From Zygnema cylindricum (lineage: Eukaryota > Streptophyta > Zygnematophyceae > Zygnematales > Zygnemataceae), in NCBI GenBank assembly GCA_037447655.1, contig JBBHKE010002318.1:1-27380 (forward strand): a DNA stretch of 27,380 nucleotides. Reading direction: 5' to 3'. Position numbers and translations under genes: made by a program. Shown here piece by piece: positions 7,859 through 17,991 of this stretch. The stretch's first letter is position 1. The number at the start of each line of letters is the position of its first letter. The notes under the pieces are model-generated. The model was not told the DNA's origin. It saw only the letters and a list, made by a program, of their open reading frames with translations, and made no database searches.

Positions 7859-8950
7859 TGTTGAAATTTATGTATTTTCTAGGTCTGTGTTGGAAAAATA
7901 AATAGAGTGTTGAAAAGAGGTGACTAATAGTTCACTTCTATATTTTAGTTAGAATGTAAAGAGAGAGAAAGAGAGGACCAAAGGCACGCCATGGTTGCCG
8001 CATCATCTAGAAGGAGGAAGAATGAATTAGAAAGTATTTTACTAGTTTTAGCAAAATACTGCCGCTGGCCGGATTTGAACCGGGGTCTGTAGTTCACTAA
8101 ATAGACCAACGCCTTATCCATTAAGTTACTTACGAAACGATACACGTTGCGGGTTTCATAAATATCTAAATATGAACGAAACAGCTAATTAACAGCAGAC
8201 TAACCAAAATGAGCAATTTCTGCATGTACGCGAATCTGAACCGTGTAAATTATGTTTTGATCGGACGGCCGGAATTATAGCCGCCACGCGAAGTGAGCTT
8301 TTTGGCGGCATACGGATATAGCGTCACGCGGTGCCACGTGGCGCCACATTATTTGATACCGGAGAAGATGGGAGGAGGAACCATGGCTTCCGATATGACA
8401 GGTGTCACCTTGTAGACCTTGTCGTACAATGGTTGTACAATAAGTACATCGCCCATTGTACCTTCTTGTACTTTATAGTGTTCCTATTGGACTAGGGTTT
8501 AATAGTAGGTAGTCATGAGTAGGCAGACTAAGACTTAGTGATATTTCGGTACCTATCTCTAAGAGAGCTTGTAACTATAAAGGTCATCTTTGACCAGCCA
8601 TAACTTAATGCTCGGGTGAGCAAATTCAGTGATTCTTTTTGCTGCGGACTCAGGGGAGTCCAAGCTACACAAGGGTGTAGTCGGTCAGAGTCTTTGCGTG
8701 CCAGGGTGGCACTTATTCAGTGGGAAAGTCAAAGTGGGGAATATTGTCCAAAACACATATTGAAGCTATGCATTTTGTGGTGGAACTGAGCACACAGAAG
8801 GTCTTCTCTTCACAGGGGTGAAGGTATATTGGGGTTTTTATTGTCAAGGGATCATTTTTTTGGGTTTATATCAACTTGGAGTCGGCACTATCTAGATTAG
8901 CTTCTTTTGGATCTGCGAATTCTGTGGGCAATGGAGCCCATAGAATTTCA
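7859..8950 (+). repeat. LTR2 (shared middle LTR)
   Basis: 1092 bp, TGTTGAAATTTATG...GAATTTCA. It serves as 3' LTR of copy 1 and 5' LTR of copy 2. Up to about 8766 it looks identical to LTR3. Beyond that it has private changes (CTATGC, CACAGGGG, GGGGTTTTT, GAGTCGGC) that LTR1 and LTR3 lack. Confidence 0.9.
8053..8129 (-). ncRNA. antisense tRNA-like Pol III module in LTR2
   Basis: On the minus strand: A-box-like TAACTTAATGG (8128-8118) followed by ATAAGGCG, B-box GGTTCAAATCC (8081-8071) at consensus, and TTTT at 8056-8053. It is the most tRNA-like copy (D-arm and T-arm visible). The 5' acceptor strand does not pair with the 3' CAGCGGC and the anticodon arm is not canonical. Confidence 0.55.
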
Positions 8951-10886
8951 AGTTATGGGCCCACCATCTAGGGTGCCTATGTTCGATGGAACAGACTTCA
9001 CTTATTGGGAGTTTATTATGGAGGGATTGCTTTTCGAGAAGCACTTATGGGGAATTGTTTTGGGACAAGTGAGATGTCCGCCACCTGGCTTTGGAGGAGC
9101 TTACTGTGGAGAACCATCTGAGGCTGTCCAGAATATCAACCGGAGTTCAAATGCAACGAAAGGTGAAGGGAAAAATATTGTGATGGAAGGGGGAAAAGGG
9201 GAGAAGGATAAAGGGACACTTATGGTGAGGGGAGCTATGCTCTCCGCCACATCTTCACTTAGAGGGGTTATAAGTATAACTCAAGAAAATGATAGTAAAA
9301 TTTGGGAGTATAAAAACACTATAGCAAAACATCTTATACTTAGATATGTGTCTAAGTCCATAGCTATCACTCATTTAAGTCTTACCAAGTCTTCGGAAAT
9401 ATGGAAAACACTAAGGCAGATTTATAAGAGTGAGACTATTCAGAGGCAGCAGTTAGTATAACAGGAAATAGAGGCCTATGTTTATAAAGGCGGTAACATT
9501 ATAGAGTTTTGCAATGATATTGCTGCGTTATATGTTGAGCTTGCTAGTGCGGGGTATGTAGAATCTGAGGAGAGAAAGATCAATACACTACTCATGAAAC
9601 TCCCAGATGAGTACGAAAACATCATTAATCGTATGCAGGCAATGGATGGCTCTTCATGGACTTGGAGCTTTACCATGGGGATAATTCTTGTGAGGGAAAG
9701 CACTTTGGAGCTTCGTAGGGGAAGTGAGAGGGTAACTGCATTTACAGCTGGTGGTGATTGGCGGAAGCGTGATGAGAGGAACGGCGATGACGAGCGGAAG
9801 CGTGATGAGAGGAAGAAAGACGAAGGCAAACCTTATCGGAACTTTGGTGGAAAGAGAGGGAGAGGAAAAGAAAGGGGAGCTTTGAAAAAGGGTGTTTGCT
9901 TCTTTTGTAGAGAACCGGGTCACTATATAGAGGAGTGTCCTTGTTTGGAAGAACTTCGAAGTTGGAATGTGAAAGAGGAGGAAGAAGGGGAAGAGGAGAA
10001 AGAGGATGAAGAAATTTTGGAGCTTCTTCACATCGGTAAAATGGAGAAGAGAGAGAAGTACACAGAAATTACACGAAATCAACGATGTGCTTTTGGAGGT
10101 ATAAGGGAAGTAAGAGGAAGGGAGGTACTTGAGGGAGTTAGAAATGATGAGGATGTGAAAGAGTGTAAAAAGTATGACTTAGAAATGAGAAAGTCAAATC
10201 TAGGATACATAAATGAAAAAGGGAAAAATAAAAATAATGAGGATAATTTTATAAATATTTTGGAAATAGAAAACTGGTTGGAAAGTGTGACTTCAACGGA
10301 TTTGGAGGAACGGGGAGAAGTAAAACTAGAGGGGTTTTTAAAGAATAGGGGAGAAAAGAAATATTTAATGAAAAGTTTAGGGGAGGAGAAATACTCTTTG
10401 GGAATCATTATAGAAAGTGATAGTGGAAAGAATTCCATGGGAGAGAGTGAGGAAAATTCAGAAAATGGGGTGAGTATCATGGATAAAAATATGAGCCCGG
10501 AAGATGTAGATTTTATGAGGAACTTAGTGGGGAATCTTGATATAACGATAAATATGGGGAGTAATGGGTTTGACATCACTAATGAGAGTGATGGCATTTA
10601 TGAAGGTGTGCCTGTAAGAGGGTTAGCATCTGGGTGTGTGTTGCAGATTGGAGATGGGGCTGGCTGTTTGAATTGCAAGAGGGAAATTGGATTTAGTGAG
10701 GATGGAAAAGAAATGAGGTGGATAGAGTATTTTCTCGGATTTATGAAAAATGGCATGCAAAATAAATTTTGTGATGTAATTATTATTTCGGTTCATCTAA
10801 CACACTTCTTAAAATACAAGGGTATTCACTTAGAGTTTAATGAGGAGAAAAGAAAGAAGAAAAGGAAAAAGAAGAAAAAAAAATAA
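8931..10886 (+). pseudogene. gag: Gag polyprotein, copy 2, one nonsense codon
   Basis: Same ATG position, length and domain order as copy 1, including the CCHC knuckle near 9897-9940. A single A-to-T change turns the Lys codon AAA into TAA at 9459-9461 (codon 177), cutting the protein after about a quarter of its length. The frame stays open after the stop to 10886. Scattered substitutions separate the copies up to about 10080, after which the sequence appears the same as copy 1. This suggests recent exchange of the 3' block rather than independent ageing. Confidence 0.85.
8951..8966 (+). other. primer-binding site, copy 2
   Basis: AGTTATGGGCCCACCA differs from the copy 1 site only in its first base (G to A), leaving 15 of 16 positions complementary to the initiator tRNA-Met anticodon arm. 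Confidence 0.65.
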
Positions 10887-10942
10887 AAAAAATTTGTGTT
10901 TAGTGGGAGTTGAAAAGAAAGTAGACTAGAAAATAAGGGGAG

Positions 10943-12034
10943 TGTTGAAATTTATGTATTTTCTAGGTCTGTGTTGGAAAAATAAATAGAGTGTTGAAAA
11001 GAGGTGACTAATAGTTCACTTCTATATTTTAGTTAGAATGTAAAGAGAGAGAAAGAGAGGACCAAAGGCACGCCATGGTTGCCGCATCATCTAGAAGGAG
11101 GAAGAATGAATTAGAAAGTATTTTACTAGTTTTAGCAAAATACTGCCGCTGGCCGGATTTGAACCGGGGTCTGTAGTTCACTAAATAGACCAACGCCTTA
11201 TCCATTAAGTTACTTACGAAACGATACACGTTGCGGGTTTCATAAATATCTAAATATGAACGAAACAGCTAATTAACAGCAGACTAACCAAAATGAGCAA
11301 TTTCTGCATGTACGCGAATCTGAACCGTGTAAATTATGTTTTGATCGGACGGCCGGAATTATAGCCGCCACGCGAAGTGAGCTTTTTGGCGGCATACGGA
11401 TATAGCGTCACGCGGTGCCACGTGGCGCCACATTATTTGATACCGGAGAAGATGGGAGGAGGAACCATGGCTTCCGATATGACAGGTGTCACCTTGTAGA
11501 CCTTGTCGTACAATGGTTGTACAATAAGTACATCGCCCATTGTACCTTCTTGTACTTTATAGTGTTCCTATTGGACTAGGGTTTAATAGTAGGTAGTCAT
11601 GAGTAGGCAGACTAAGACTTAGTGATATTTCGGTACCTATCTCTAAGAGAGCTTGTAACTATAAAGGTCATCTTTGACCAGCCATAACTTAATGCTCGGG
11701 TGAGCAAATTCAGTGATTCTTTTTGCTGCGGACTCAGGGGAGTCCAAGCTACACAAGGGTGTAGTCGGTCAGAGTCTTTGCGTGCCAGGGTGGCACTTAT
11801 TCAGTGGGAAAGTCAAAGTGGGGAATATTGTCCAAAACACATATTGAAGCTTTGCATTTTGTGGTGGAACTGAGCACACAGAAGGTCTTCTCTTCACAAG
11901 GGTGAAGGTATATTGGGGTTCTTATTGTCAAGGGATCATTTATTTGGGTTTATATCAACTTGGAGTTGGCACTATCTAGATTAGCTTCTTTTGGATCTGC
12001 GAATTCTGTGGGCAATGGAGCCCATAGAATTTCA
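10943..12034 (+). repeat. LTR3
   Basis: 1092 bp, TGTTGAAATTTATG...GAATTTCA. The 5' 800 bp match LTR2. From about 11850 it carries LTR1 variants (CTTTGC, CACAAGGG, GGGGTTCTT, GAGTTGGC). It ends against a tandem repeat that restarts at 12241 with CCACTAAAGC, so it was inserted or recombined into that repeat. Confidence 0.9.
11137..11213 (-). ncRNA. antisense tRNA-like Pol III module in LTR3
   Basis: Identical to the LTR2 module: A-box-like TAACTTAATGG, B-box GGTTCAAATCC (11165-11155) and TTTT at 11140-11137 on the minus strand. Confidence 0.55.
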
Positions 12035-12038
12035 CCAT

Positions 12039-12412
12039 TAAAGCAGATGCCAAAGTATTCACAAACCGCGCCAAAAGCATCAATGCCTAAATGCTTAGAC
12101 TCTCAAAGAGATAGATCGAGAAGCCGTTGTTGAAGCATTTATGAACCGCGCCAAAAGCATCCATGCCTAGATGCCTAGACTATAAGGGAGAGAAGGCCAT
12201 CGCTCGTCGTTGACCCCAAAGAAAAAGGCCACTGGAACTACCACTAAAGCAGATGCCAAAGTATTCACGAACCGCACCAGAAGCATCAATGCCTAAATGC
12301 CTAGACTCTCAAAGAGATAGATCGAGAAGCCGTTGTTGAAGCATTTATGAACCGCGCCAAAAGCATACATGCCTAGATGCCTAGACTATAAGGGAGAGAA
12401 GGCCATCGCTCG
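12039..12412. repeat. tandem duplication, period 206 bp
   Basis: 12039-12206 is repeated at 12245-12412 with few changes, separated by 38 bp. Each copy contains two half-units about 77 bp apart sharing AACCGCGCCAAAAGCATC and ATGCCTA(A/G)ATGC. Plus-strand peptides such as KADAKVFTNRAKSINA end repeatedly in stops, so no plus-strand gene is supported. Confidence 0.85.
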
Positions 12413-12606
12413 GTGTCAGATAGTCCCAGACAAGGAAAAAGGTGGTAAAGTTCAATATTTGATCCTGGTCCTACAGGTTGCGGAACTAGCTCGTTAAGCG
12501 ATCGTCCATAACCAGTTGATGCAGAAGACCAAACATCCACATGAAGTGCGATAGTTGTTTTCATACTTACAATTGGAGAGTGCTCATTTAACGGGAAATG
12601 TACTAA
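12373..12606 (-). pseudogene. exon-like fragment of an unrecognised host gene
   Basis: The minus-strand frame reads LVHFPLNEHSPIVSMKTTIA, HVDVWSSASTGYGRSLNE, LVPQPVGPGSNIELYHLFPC. This is balanced composition unlike the surrounding repeats. A possible splice acceptor, pyrimidines then TGCCACAG, lies just upstream (12607-12630), so the fragment could be a 3' exon. It ends in a stop inside the second copy of the 206-bp repeat. I do not recognise the family. It may be a captured gene fragment or part of an unseen gene. Confidence 0.4.
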
Positions 12607-12639
12607 CTGTGGCACATAAAAAAGTCAAATTTTATATAA

Positions 12640-12760
12640 TGTACAAAGTAGTACGGATACGTAATCGAGTACGCATTTTAACGAAGTTTTAAAATCATTA
12701 AATGCGAAACGCACGTATTATTCTCGCGTTCGTTTCGTGCGTACTATCCGGTCTGAACAA
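12640..12760 (+). repeat. degenerate LTR U3 fragment
   Basis: TAGTACGGATACGTAATCGAGTA, TTAAATGCGAAACGCACGTATT and CGTTTCGTGCGTACTATCCGGTC-like blocks resemble the U3 part of LTR4 (13953-14110) in order. The remainder of the LTR is missing. Confidence 0.4.
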
Positions 12761-12795
12761 TTATGACCCTCGGGCAAGAGGATCCAACCTATCAA

Positions 12796-12829
12796 ATCAA
12801 AAATCACCTCGGGCGAGGTGATTTTTGAT
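12796..12829. repeat. perfect 15-bp inverted repeat with 4-nt loop
   Basis: ATCAAAAATCACCTC, loop GGGC, then GAGGTGATTTTTGAT. There is no mismatch. It lies in otherwise unannotated sequence. Confidence 0.9.
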
Positions 12830-13375
12830 GAACTATCCCCAAACATTGAATGAAAAACGATCTAGGCACAAGCCTCACGAGTGGGCAAATTTTAGGACGA
12901 GGTAGAGTACTCGTTATTTTTATCCCTATCTGTCACGCGCATGTACGAAAAAAAATTGGCAGGGGGTCTTGGATTAGAATGAGATAAGACAAAACCGGTA
13001 TAAATGAAAGATCTTTGAAACATAATTAATTCGACTACCTTCATATGTTTTTCAGTGGCAAGTCGAGTGAGAAGAGCCGAAACAACGAATCCAAGAGCAA
13101 TGGCGGAAAGTTCTTGAATCATGACGTCGACGTCGTCACAAGTGAGCATGACGTCACAATGCCACAAAACTATAAACATCTACAATGTCACAAAATGACA
13201 AAATACTAGACGTCTACAGTCGTCGCTGTTTTTGTAGACATCACCAATCGTCGTAAGTTTCGCAAACGTCTTCAATTGTTAAAAGTTGTACCCACGTCTA
13301 CCAGTGTGTACGAAGAAAAGATGTTTTAAGTGGCGAAAAAAATGTTAACGCTAATAGCGATGCACGGTGTGTAGT
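12830..13375. other. unannotated spacer
   Basis: No recognisable gene. A minus-strand open frame (13179-12892) has a hydrophobic stretch but no family resemblance, and it overlaps a GACGTC-rich patch (13120-13160). Treated as non-coding. Confidence 0.4.
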
Positions 13376-13540
13376 GTACTGAATCTTGCAACTTTTTGGG
13401 CCCTCGGAGGTGCCGAAGGCGTCTATGTCACCCGTATTCTCCGCACGACCGTATATTTAAGGTTTATTTTATCAAGGTTTGTGTTTTATAATTTTAAAAA
13501 ACAACCCAAAAGGAATCATAAACGACCCTAAGCATAAGAG
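13376..13540. repeat. dispersed repeat, copy B left part (with third foldback 13452-13535)
   Basis: Shares GAATCTTGCAACTTT, GTCACCC, TTCTCCGC(A/G)CGACCGTAT and the TTTAGG...CCCTAA foldback with copy A (4160-4330). The solo LTR4 interrupts it. Copy B resumes at 14804. Confidence 0.6.
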
Positions 13541-13736
13541 TGTTGAAATTTAAGTATTTTCTAGGTCAAGAGATTGTAAAATAAAAGGCGAAAAAGGGAT
13601 AGTGACAACCTGCCTTTAACTCTTCACTCAAGTCCCCACACTTGTCGCAGTCACTGAAGACTTGAATAGGAGTTGGATCCATGGCTGCCTAGGCTGTACA
13701 AAGAGGACAGGAAGACAAATCTTGATAGACTTATCT

Positions 13737-13816
13737 AAAATGTTTGACAGACCCAAGATTTGATCCCGGTACCTGCCGTCCGTCAAACTAGCAGTTAGCT
13801 TTGACCAATAAGTCTA
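13737..13816 (-). ncRNA. antisense tRNA-like Pol III module in LTR4
   Basis: Minus strand: A-box-like TAGACTTATTGG (13816-13805), B-box GGATCAAATCT (13766-13756), TTTT at 13740-13737. Outer stem GTTTGACAGAC/GTCCGTCAAAC (13742-13752 with 13778-13788) has one mismatch. Confidence 0.5.
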
Positions 13817-13885
13817 AATCAAGATTTGATCGCGGTACCTGCCGTCCGTCAAACTAGCCGTTAGATTTGACCAATAAGTCTAAAT
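13754..13885. repeat. 66-bp tandem duplication of the tRNA-like module in LTR4
   Basis: CAAGATTTGATC...CTAAAT at 13754-13819 is repeated at 13820-13885 with a few substitutions. Both A-box-like and B-box motifs are doubled, while the outer stem arm and the TTTT run remain single. Confidence 0.85.
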
Positions 13886-14798
13886 CTAGTGCTAGATTAT
13901 AATAGGTTTGACATATATTTATAATTTTACAGGTAGACTAGTTCGTCTAACGGAAAATAGATACGTAATGCATAGATACAGTTTTGTATAGTACGGAGTA
14001 CGAGTTAATGTATTTTATAAAACGGATACCGCGCATTTGTTTCGAACGCGAAACAAATTTCGCACGTATATTTTCAACGGTTTAAATTGTATCTGGTTTG
14101 ATCGGACGGCCACAATAGGCGCCGCGATCACGGAATATGACCTTTTGGCGTTATTCAGTCATCGCCACGTCATGTGACATGTGGTGCGACAATGTTGGAT
14201 TGCGGCGACTCCGGAGATTGCGGGAACAAATCCGGCTATGACACTTGTCGACTTTTTGGCCATGTCGTACGATGGCCATACACAAAGTACACCGACACAG
14301 GTACTTTACTGTACGACACAGTAATTTGATTGGTGTCGTACTTCAGTAGATAGAGTTTTAGAGGGGGAATAGGACACAAAAATTTTTGGGTAGGTAGCTG
14401 CCTCTCCCAAAGAGCACCTTGTATAAATGGCAAACTTTGGCCAGCCATAACTATTAATTTACTAGACCATTTTTAGTGATTCTTTTTGCTGCGGACTCAG
14501 AGGAGTCCTGGCTACACAGGGTGTAGTCGTTTAGAGTTTTTGTCTGCCAAGGTGACGGTATTTATAAGGGAAAGTCAAAGTGGGTGAATGTGTCCAAATC
14601 TCATATTCTAACTTTGCATTCTGTGGTGGAACTGAGCACACAGAAAGTGTTATTTCACAAGGGTGAATCTATATTGGGGTTTTAATTGTCAAGGGGTCTG
14701 TCATTTGGGTTTATATCAAGTTAGGAGTTGGCACTATCGAGATTAGCTTCTTTTTCGATCTGCCTACTCTGAGGGCCAATGGAGGTCTCAGAGTTTCA

Positions 14799-15000
14799 AA
14801 GAGCGCGTTTCGCATACCTGATCGCGCGAGGTGCCGAAGGCATCGAGGGGTGCCGAAGGGTTGCCGCGGGTCCCACACTTGTATGGAGGCTTGTTCAATA
14901 CCCATACTGTACCTTTATCTCGGGGAGGTCTCTACTGTACACCGTGAATCGTCATTATAATGCCGCAAAACGTCAGCGGGTATTATTGGGCTGACCCTCA
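14799..15000. repeat. dispersed repeat, copy B right part
   Basis: After the target duplication the sequence continues with GATCGCGCGAGGTGCCGAAGG, GTCCCACA..TGTATGGAG and TACACCGTG, matching copy A at about 4363-4460. Short open frames here are incidental. Confidence 0.6.
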
Positions 15001-15410
15001 CTAATTATGCCTATGTGACGTAACATGTCTGTATGGGAGCGTACACCGCGAAATACGGACAGGGCAAGGACCATATTAAATGCTCATGTACGTTGCAAGT
15101 TGAACGTGATACGGAATCAACATGGAACTGGACATCGGTAGGGCATCAGATGCATAGAACTCAACGACTCTAAACTTGACGGATGTCAAAGTCATGAACC
15201 ATCGAAGGTTCATGCATTTATTTTTGCTTAGCGTAGGGAGGGTTTTTATCCTCGAAGTGTAGATGTAAGGATTCCCGAGGCAGCCACGCAACGGTCGTCT
15301 CTAGAAATTGGCAACATTGTAACATAGAAACCTGCATGCTCAAAGACATGTAGGAATTAGTGTAGTTCTACGGTCAGCGAAAACACGGAATAAATGCCAA
15401 TTGGCATGTT
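15001..15410. other. unannotated spacer
   Basis: No gene, RNA or repeat could be supported between the end of dispersed repeat copy B and the probable gypsy leader. Confidence 0.4.
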
Positions 15411-16237
15411 AGAAATAGTTTGCAAATTTTAAACATGGGAATCCAACATTGGAGCGTTGTCGTTTTCTAACAGAGCTTTTTCTCGGGATTTGTCGAACTC
15501 TATAACACCTAGGATTTTTCCTGCATATTTAGTTACAGGCTAGTTTGAGTTAGGGTTTGCTTGCAGATTCATTCTTCAGGCAAGTGATCATCTCTGAGCC
15601 TCCATATTCTCCATATTTTCTCTCTTGTACAGAAGTCCTAGATTTTATATAATCTACCGGTGCAAGTCAGCCTGCAAGGTTTCCCTCTAGATTGTTGTTT
15701 TCTTTCTTTGGGGAAAAACTTGAGTTGGTTGAATTCCGTGCTTTCTTGCTATCGGTGCTTATTTCGGTGAGGGACTTGTGTTCCAGGACCTCAGTGTTAT
15801 CTGGCTGTCAGAACTTGGATTGTGGCGGATAGTTCTTGCTTGTCTGGCTTTGTGGGGATACCAGCTATCTTGGCTTCTATATCCAGTTCAGCCAGGGTTT
15901 TTAACACCTGGTTCGACTTCTGTAGGGTATATTTGAAAGGCTTTAAGGCCTAGTGGCTACTGTCGCAAAATTCCCGTGCTTAAAATTTGTTTTGTTTTTT
16001 CGATTTTCTTTATTTTGGTTTCAATTGTTTTTTTTGTTTAAGTTTTGTTAAATTGTGTGTATTTTCTGAAATTTCTGCTTTGATTTCATTTTATTTGTTA
16101 TCCAATTTGTGATTGAGTTGTGAATTTGAGATTGTTGAACTGTACGGTATAATTTTCTCTTCTTTATTTCTACCAGATTAACTCACTCAGAATACCTAGC
16201 AAACTTAAACAATAAAAACTTAAAAAAAAAGAAAAAC

Positions 16238-16310
<73 letters not shown>

Positions 16311-16415
16311 GTTGCACGAATTATCACGAAATTTATCATTGCTTTATAGTTGGCAAGAACGTGGCATAGTGCTGATACGCGTGCCCTAACAGGCTACTAA
16401 CTAAGTGGGTAATTG

Positions 16416-16475
<60 letters not shown>

Positions 16476-17231
16476 TAGGTTGCACGAATTATCACGAAAA
16501 TTATCATTACTTTATAGTTGGGCAGAGCGTGGCATAGTGCTGATACCCGTGCCCTAATAGGCTACTAACTAAGTGAGTAATTCAGTTGTAGTGTTTCTCG
16601 ACAATTCCGAATTGGAGAGGAGTTGGAGCTCCGCTGAAGACATTCACAGTACCATACTTGGTGCTATCGCTCTAAGGTGAGTAGTCCGTTCCTTTTGGGT
16701 GCAGGCGCGAAGTAGGTGGTTAAGTGCAATCATTTATGAGGGATTTATCTTCAACAGAAGGCTGAGCCTTCTTTTCGTATAGGGCATTTGTCGCATTTTT
16801 CTTAGATCTGACCGTGATTGGTCTTGGATAGCGGCTTTCTGTTTTTCTTTACATCTAGCCTTGGTGGCCCTGATACTTTCCTGTTGTTCCTGTTTTTCTT
16901 TACATCTGGCCTTGTTGGCCCTGATAGTTTCATGTTTTTATTATATCTGGCCACAAGTGGCCATGTATAGGTGACATGTTTTCTTCTTGATGTGGTTTGA
17001 AGTGAATTCTTGAGGTCTGCTTAGATCTGGCTTTGAACGGCCTTGTTAGGGGGGATTCGCAATAAGACTTATTTTGGTGATAGAGAATAGACCAAATCGT
17101 GGAGGTGGCGTCTGTTTGCATGGATTGATATACTTCCTGTGTGGTTGATTGGTAGATCTGGCAGTTTGCACACTAGCCTTGATTAGAGTGTGTCATATAG
17201 TTCCATCCGGATAGGCTGATAGGCTTATTAC
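15411..17231 (+). other. probable LTR/leader region of the gypsy element
   Basis: TGTTAGAAATAG at 15411 looks like an LTR start, and the stretch leads without a gene into the gypsy gag at 17232. It includes the (TA)n twin repeat, a strong splice-donor-like AAGGTGAGTAG near 16674, and degenerate repeats of TTTACATCTGGCCTTG/TGGCC blocks (16850-17050). A 3' LTR is missing from the window, so LTR ends and primer site cannot be fixed. Confidence 0.35.
16242..16583. repeat. twin repeat: (TA)n plus about 107-bp unit, twice
   Basis: (TA)n at 16242-16308 and 16420-16476 are each followed by the same unit (ATTAGGTTGCACGAATTATC...CTAACTAAGTG(G/A)GTAATT) with about ten differences. Confidence 0.9.
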
Positions 17232-17991
17232 ATGCCAACAAACAGGAATAATTTACAGTTTCCGGCGGGTACCACTAGAAGCTAACATCTTTACCGTGGT
17301 CCAGCCAGGGATTCCATTCCTGTAGGATCCTCTTTGTTACAGTCTCTCTATCATACTGATCGGTCTCAGCTTACGGGTTCACCCAGATCTAGATCTGGTA
17401 TTTCTCCCACAAATAGAACTACATCATCTGTCTCTTCGTCTTCTTCCCACAGTTGGGGGGAAGATTCTGACATAGAATCCTTTGATATCTGGGATCTAAA
17501 CTTACGCCGTCACTTTTTCAGTTGGGCCGGACTATACACACTAACTCGAGTTCCTTTAGCGTAGACATGGCTTTGTCCATGGATACCGAAGGAGGAAAAA
17601 ATCAGTTTTGTTTTTTGGATCTCAAGGACACTATGTCATTGTCACACTTTCGCATGCTTTTTGATACTGAGATGCGCGACCTCGTATTCCGTTATCAAGA
17701 CCGTTATGATTTGCGTGTGGCTTTTTCTTTGCTATGACGATACCTAAAGGGATTTACCCTATCTCTCTATACTCGTAAATATGCGGCAATTAGTGCCATA
17801 ACTGAAATGGCACCCGCCTATCCGACTTTTCAGCCATAACTGGCAGCCTGGAACTTCTTTTTTAAGTTGTAGTTCCCGCAGTTTATGACTCTAGCGGTAA
17901 TAAAATCTCACCCAAAATACCTGAGGTTCCTCATCAATTCGCGATGGTGGCTCGGGCAGCAATTCCCGCTCGAGTAGCTATTGTTGATATT

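Larger units (their letters stand above)
4719..12034 (+). mobile_element. tandem array of a gag-only copia-like LTR retrotransposon (LTR-gag-LTR-gag-LTR)
   Basis: Three LTRs (4719-5866, 7859-8950, 10943-12034) alternate with two internal regions of 1992 bp each. Each internal region carries a primer-binding site, one gag ORF and a purine tract before the next LTR. Protease, integrase and reverse transcriptase are absent, as in plant elements called TR-GAG. Sequence from about 6998 to 8766 appears unchanged at 10082-11850, while the preceding parts differ at scattered sites, so the array is mosaic. Flanks do not form a target duplication: ATTAA before LTR1 and CCATT after LTR3. Unequal recombination among LTRs explains the layout better than two separate insertions. 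Confidence 0.88.
13541..14798 (+). mobile_element. solo LTR4 with perfect 5-bp target duplication
   Basis: TGTTGAAATTTAAG...GAGTTTCA, 1258 bp. AAGAG flanks it on both sides (13536-13540 and 14799-14803), showing one insertion followed by LTR-LTR recombination that removed the interior. It carries the antisense tRNA-like module, four GTAC sites (14267, 14287, 14301, 14311), TATAAA at 14422 and hairpins GGACTC/GAGTCC and CTACAC/GTGTAG (14493-14526). Confidence 0.92.

Noticed and set aside
8053-8129. A canonical functional tRNA gene on the minus strand
   Set aside because: Box A, box B and terminator fit, but the 5' acceptor strand does not pair with the 3' side and no normal 5-bp anticodon stem with a 7-nt loop could be drawn. 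It is described as tRNA-like only.
4719-12034. A retrozyme (LTR element with hammerhead ribozymes)
   Set aside because: The small non-autonomous layout suggested it, but I found no CTGATGA...GAAA hammerhead core in the LTRs.
4714-12041. ATTAA as target duplication of the whole gag array
   Set aside because: ATTAA precedes LTR1 directly but occurs two bases away from the LTR3 end, and the right flank is a repeat that recurs at 12241 without an LTR; coincidence is more likely.
12892-13179. A small membrane protein on the minus strand
   Set aside because: Only a weak hydrophobic stretch, no family resemblance, and a repeat-like GACGTC patch inside the frame.
16658-16680. Gypsy primer-binding site TGGTGCTATCGCTC
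   Set aside because: It begins with TGG as expected, but I could not match it to a known tRNA 3' end, and an LTR border next to it was not visible.
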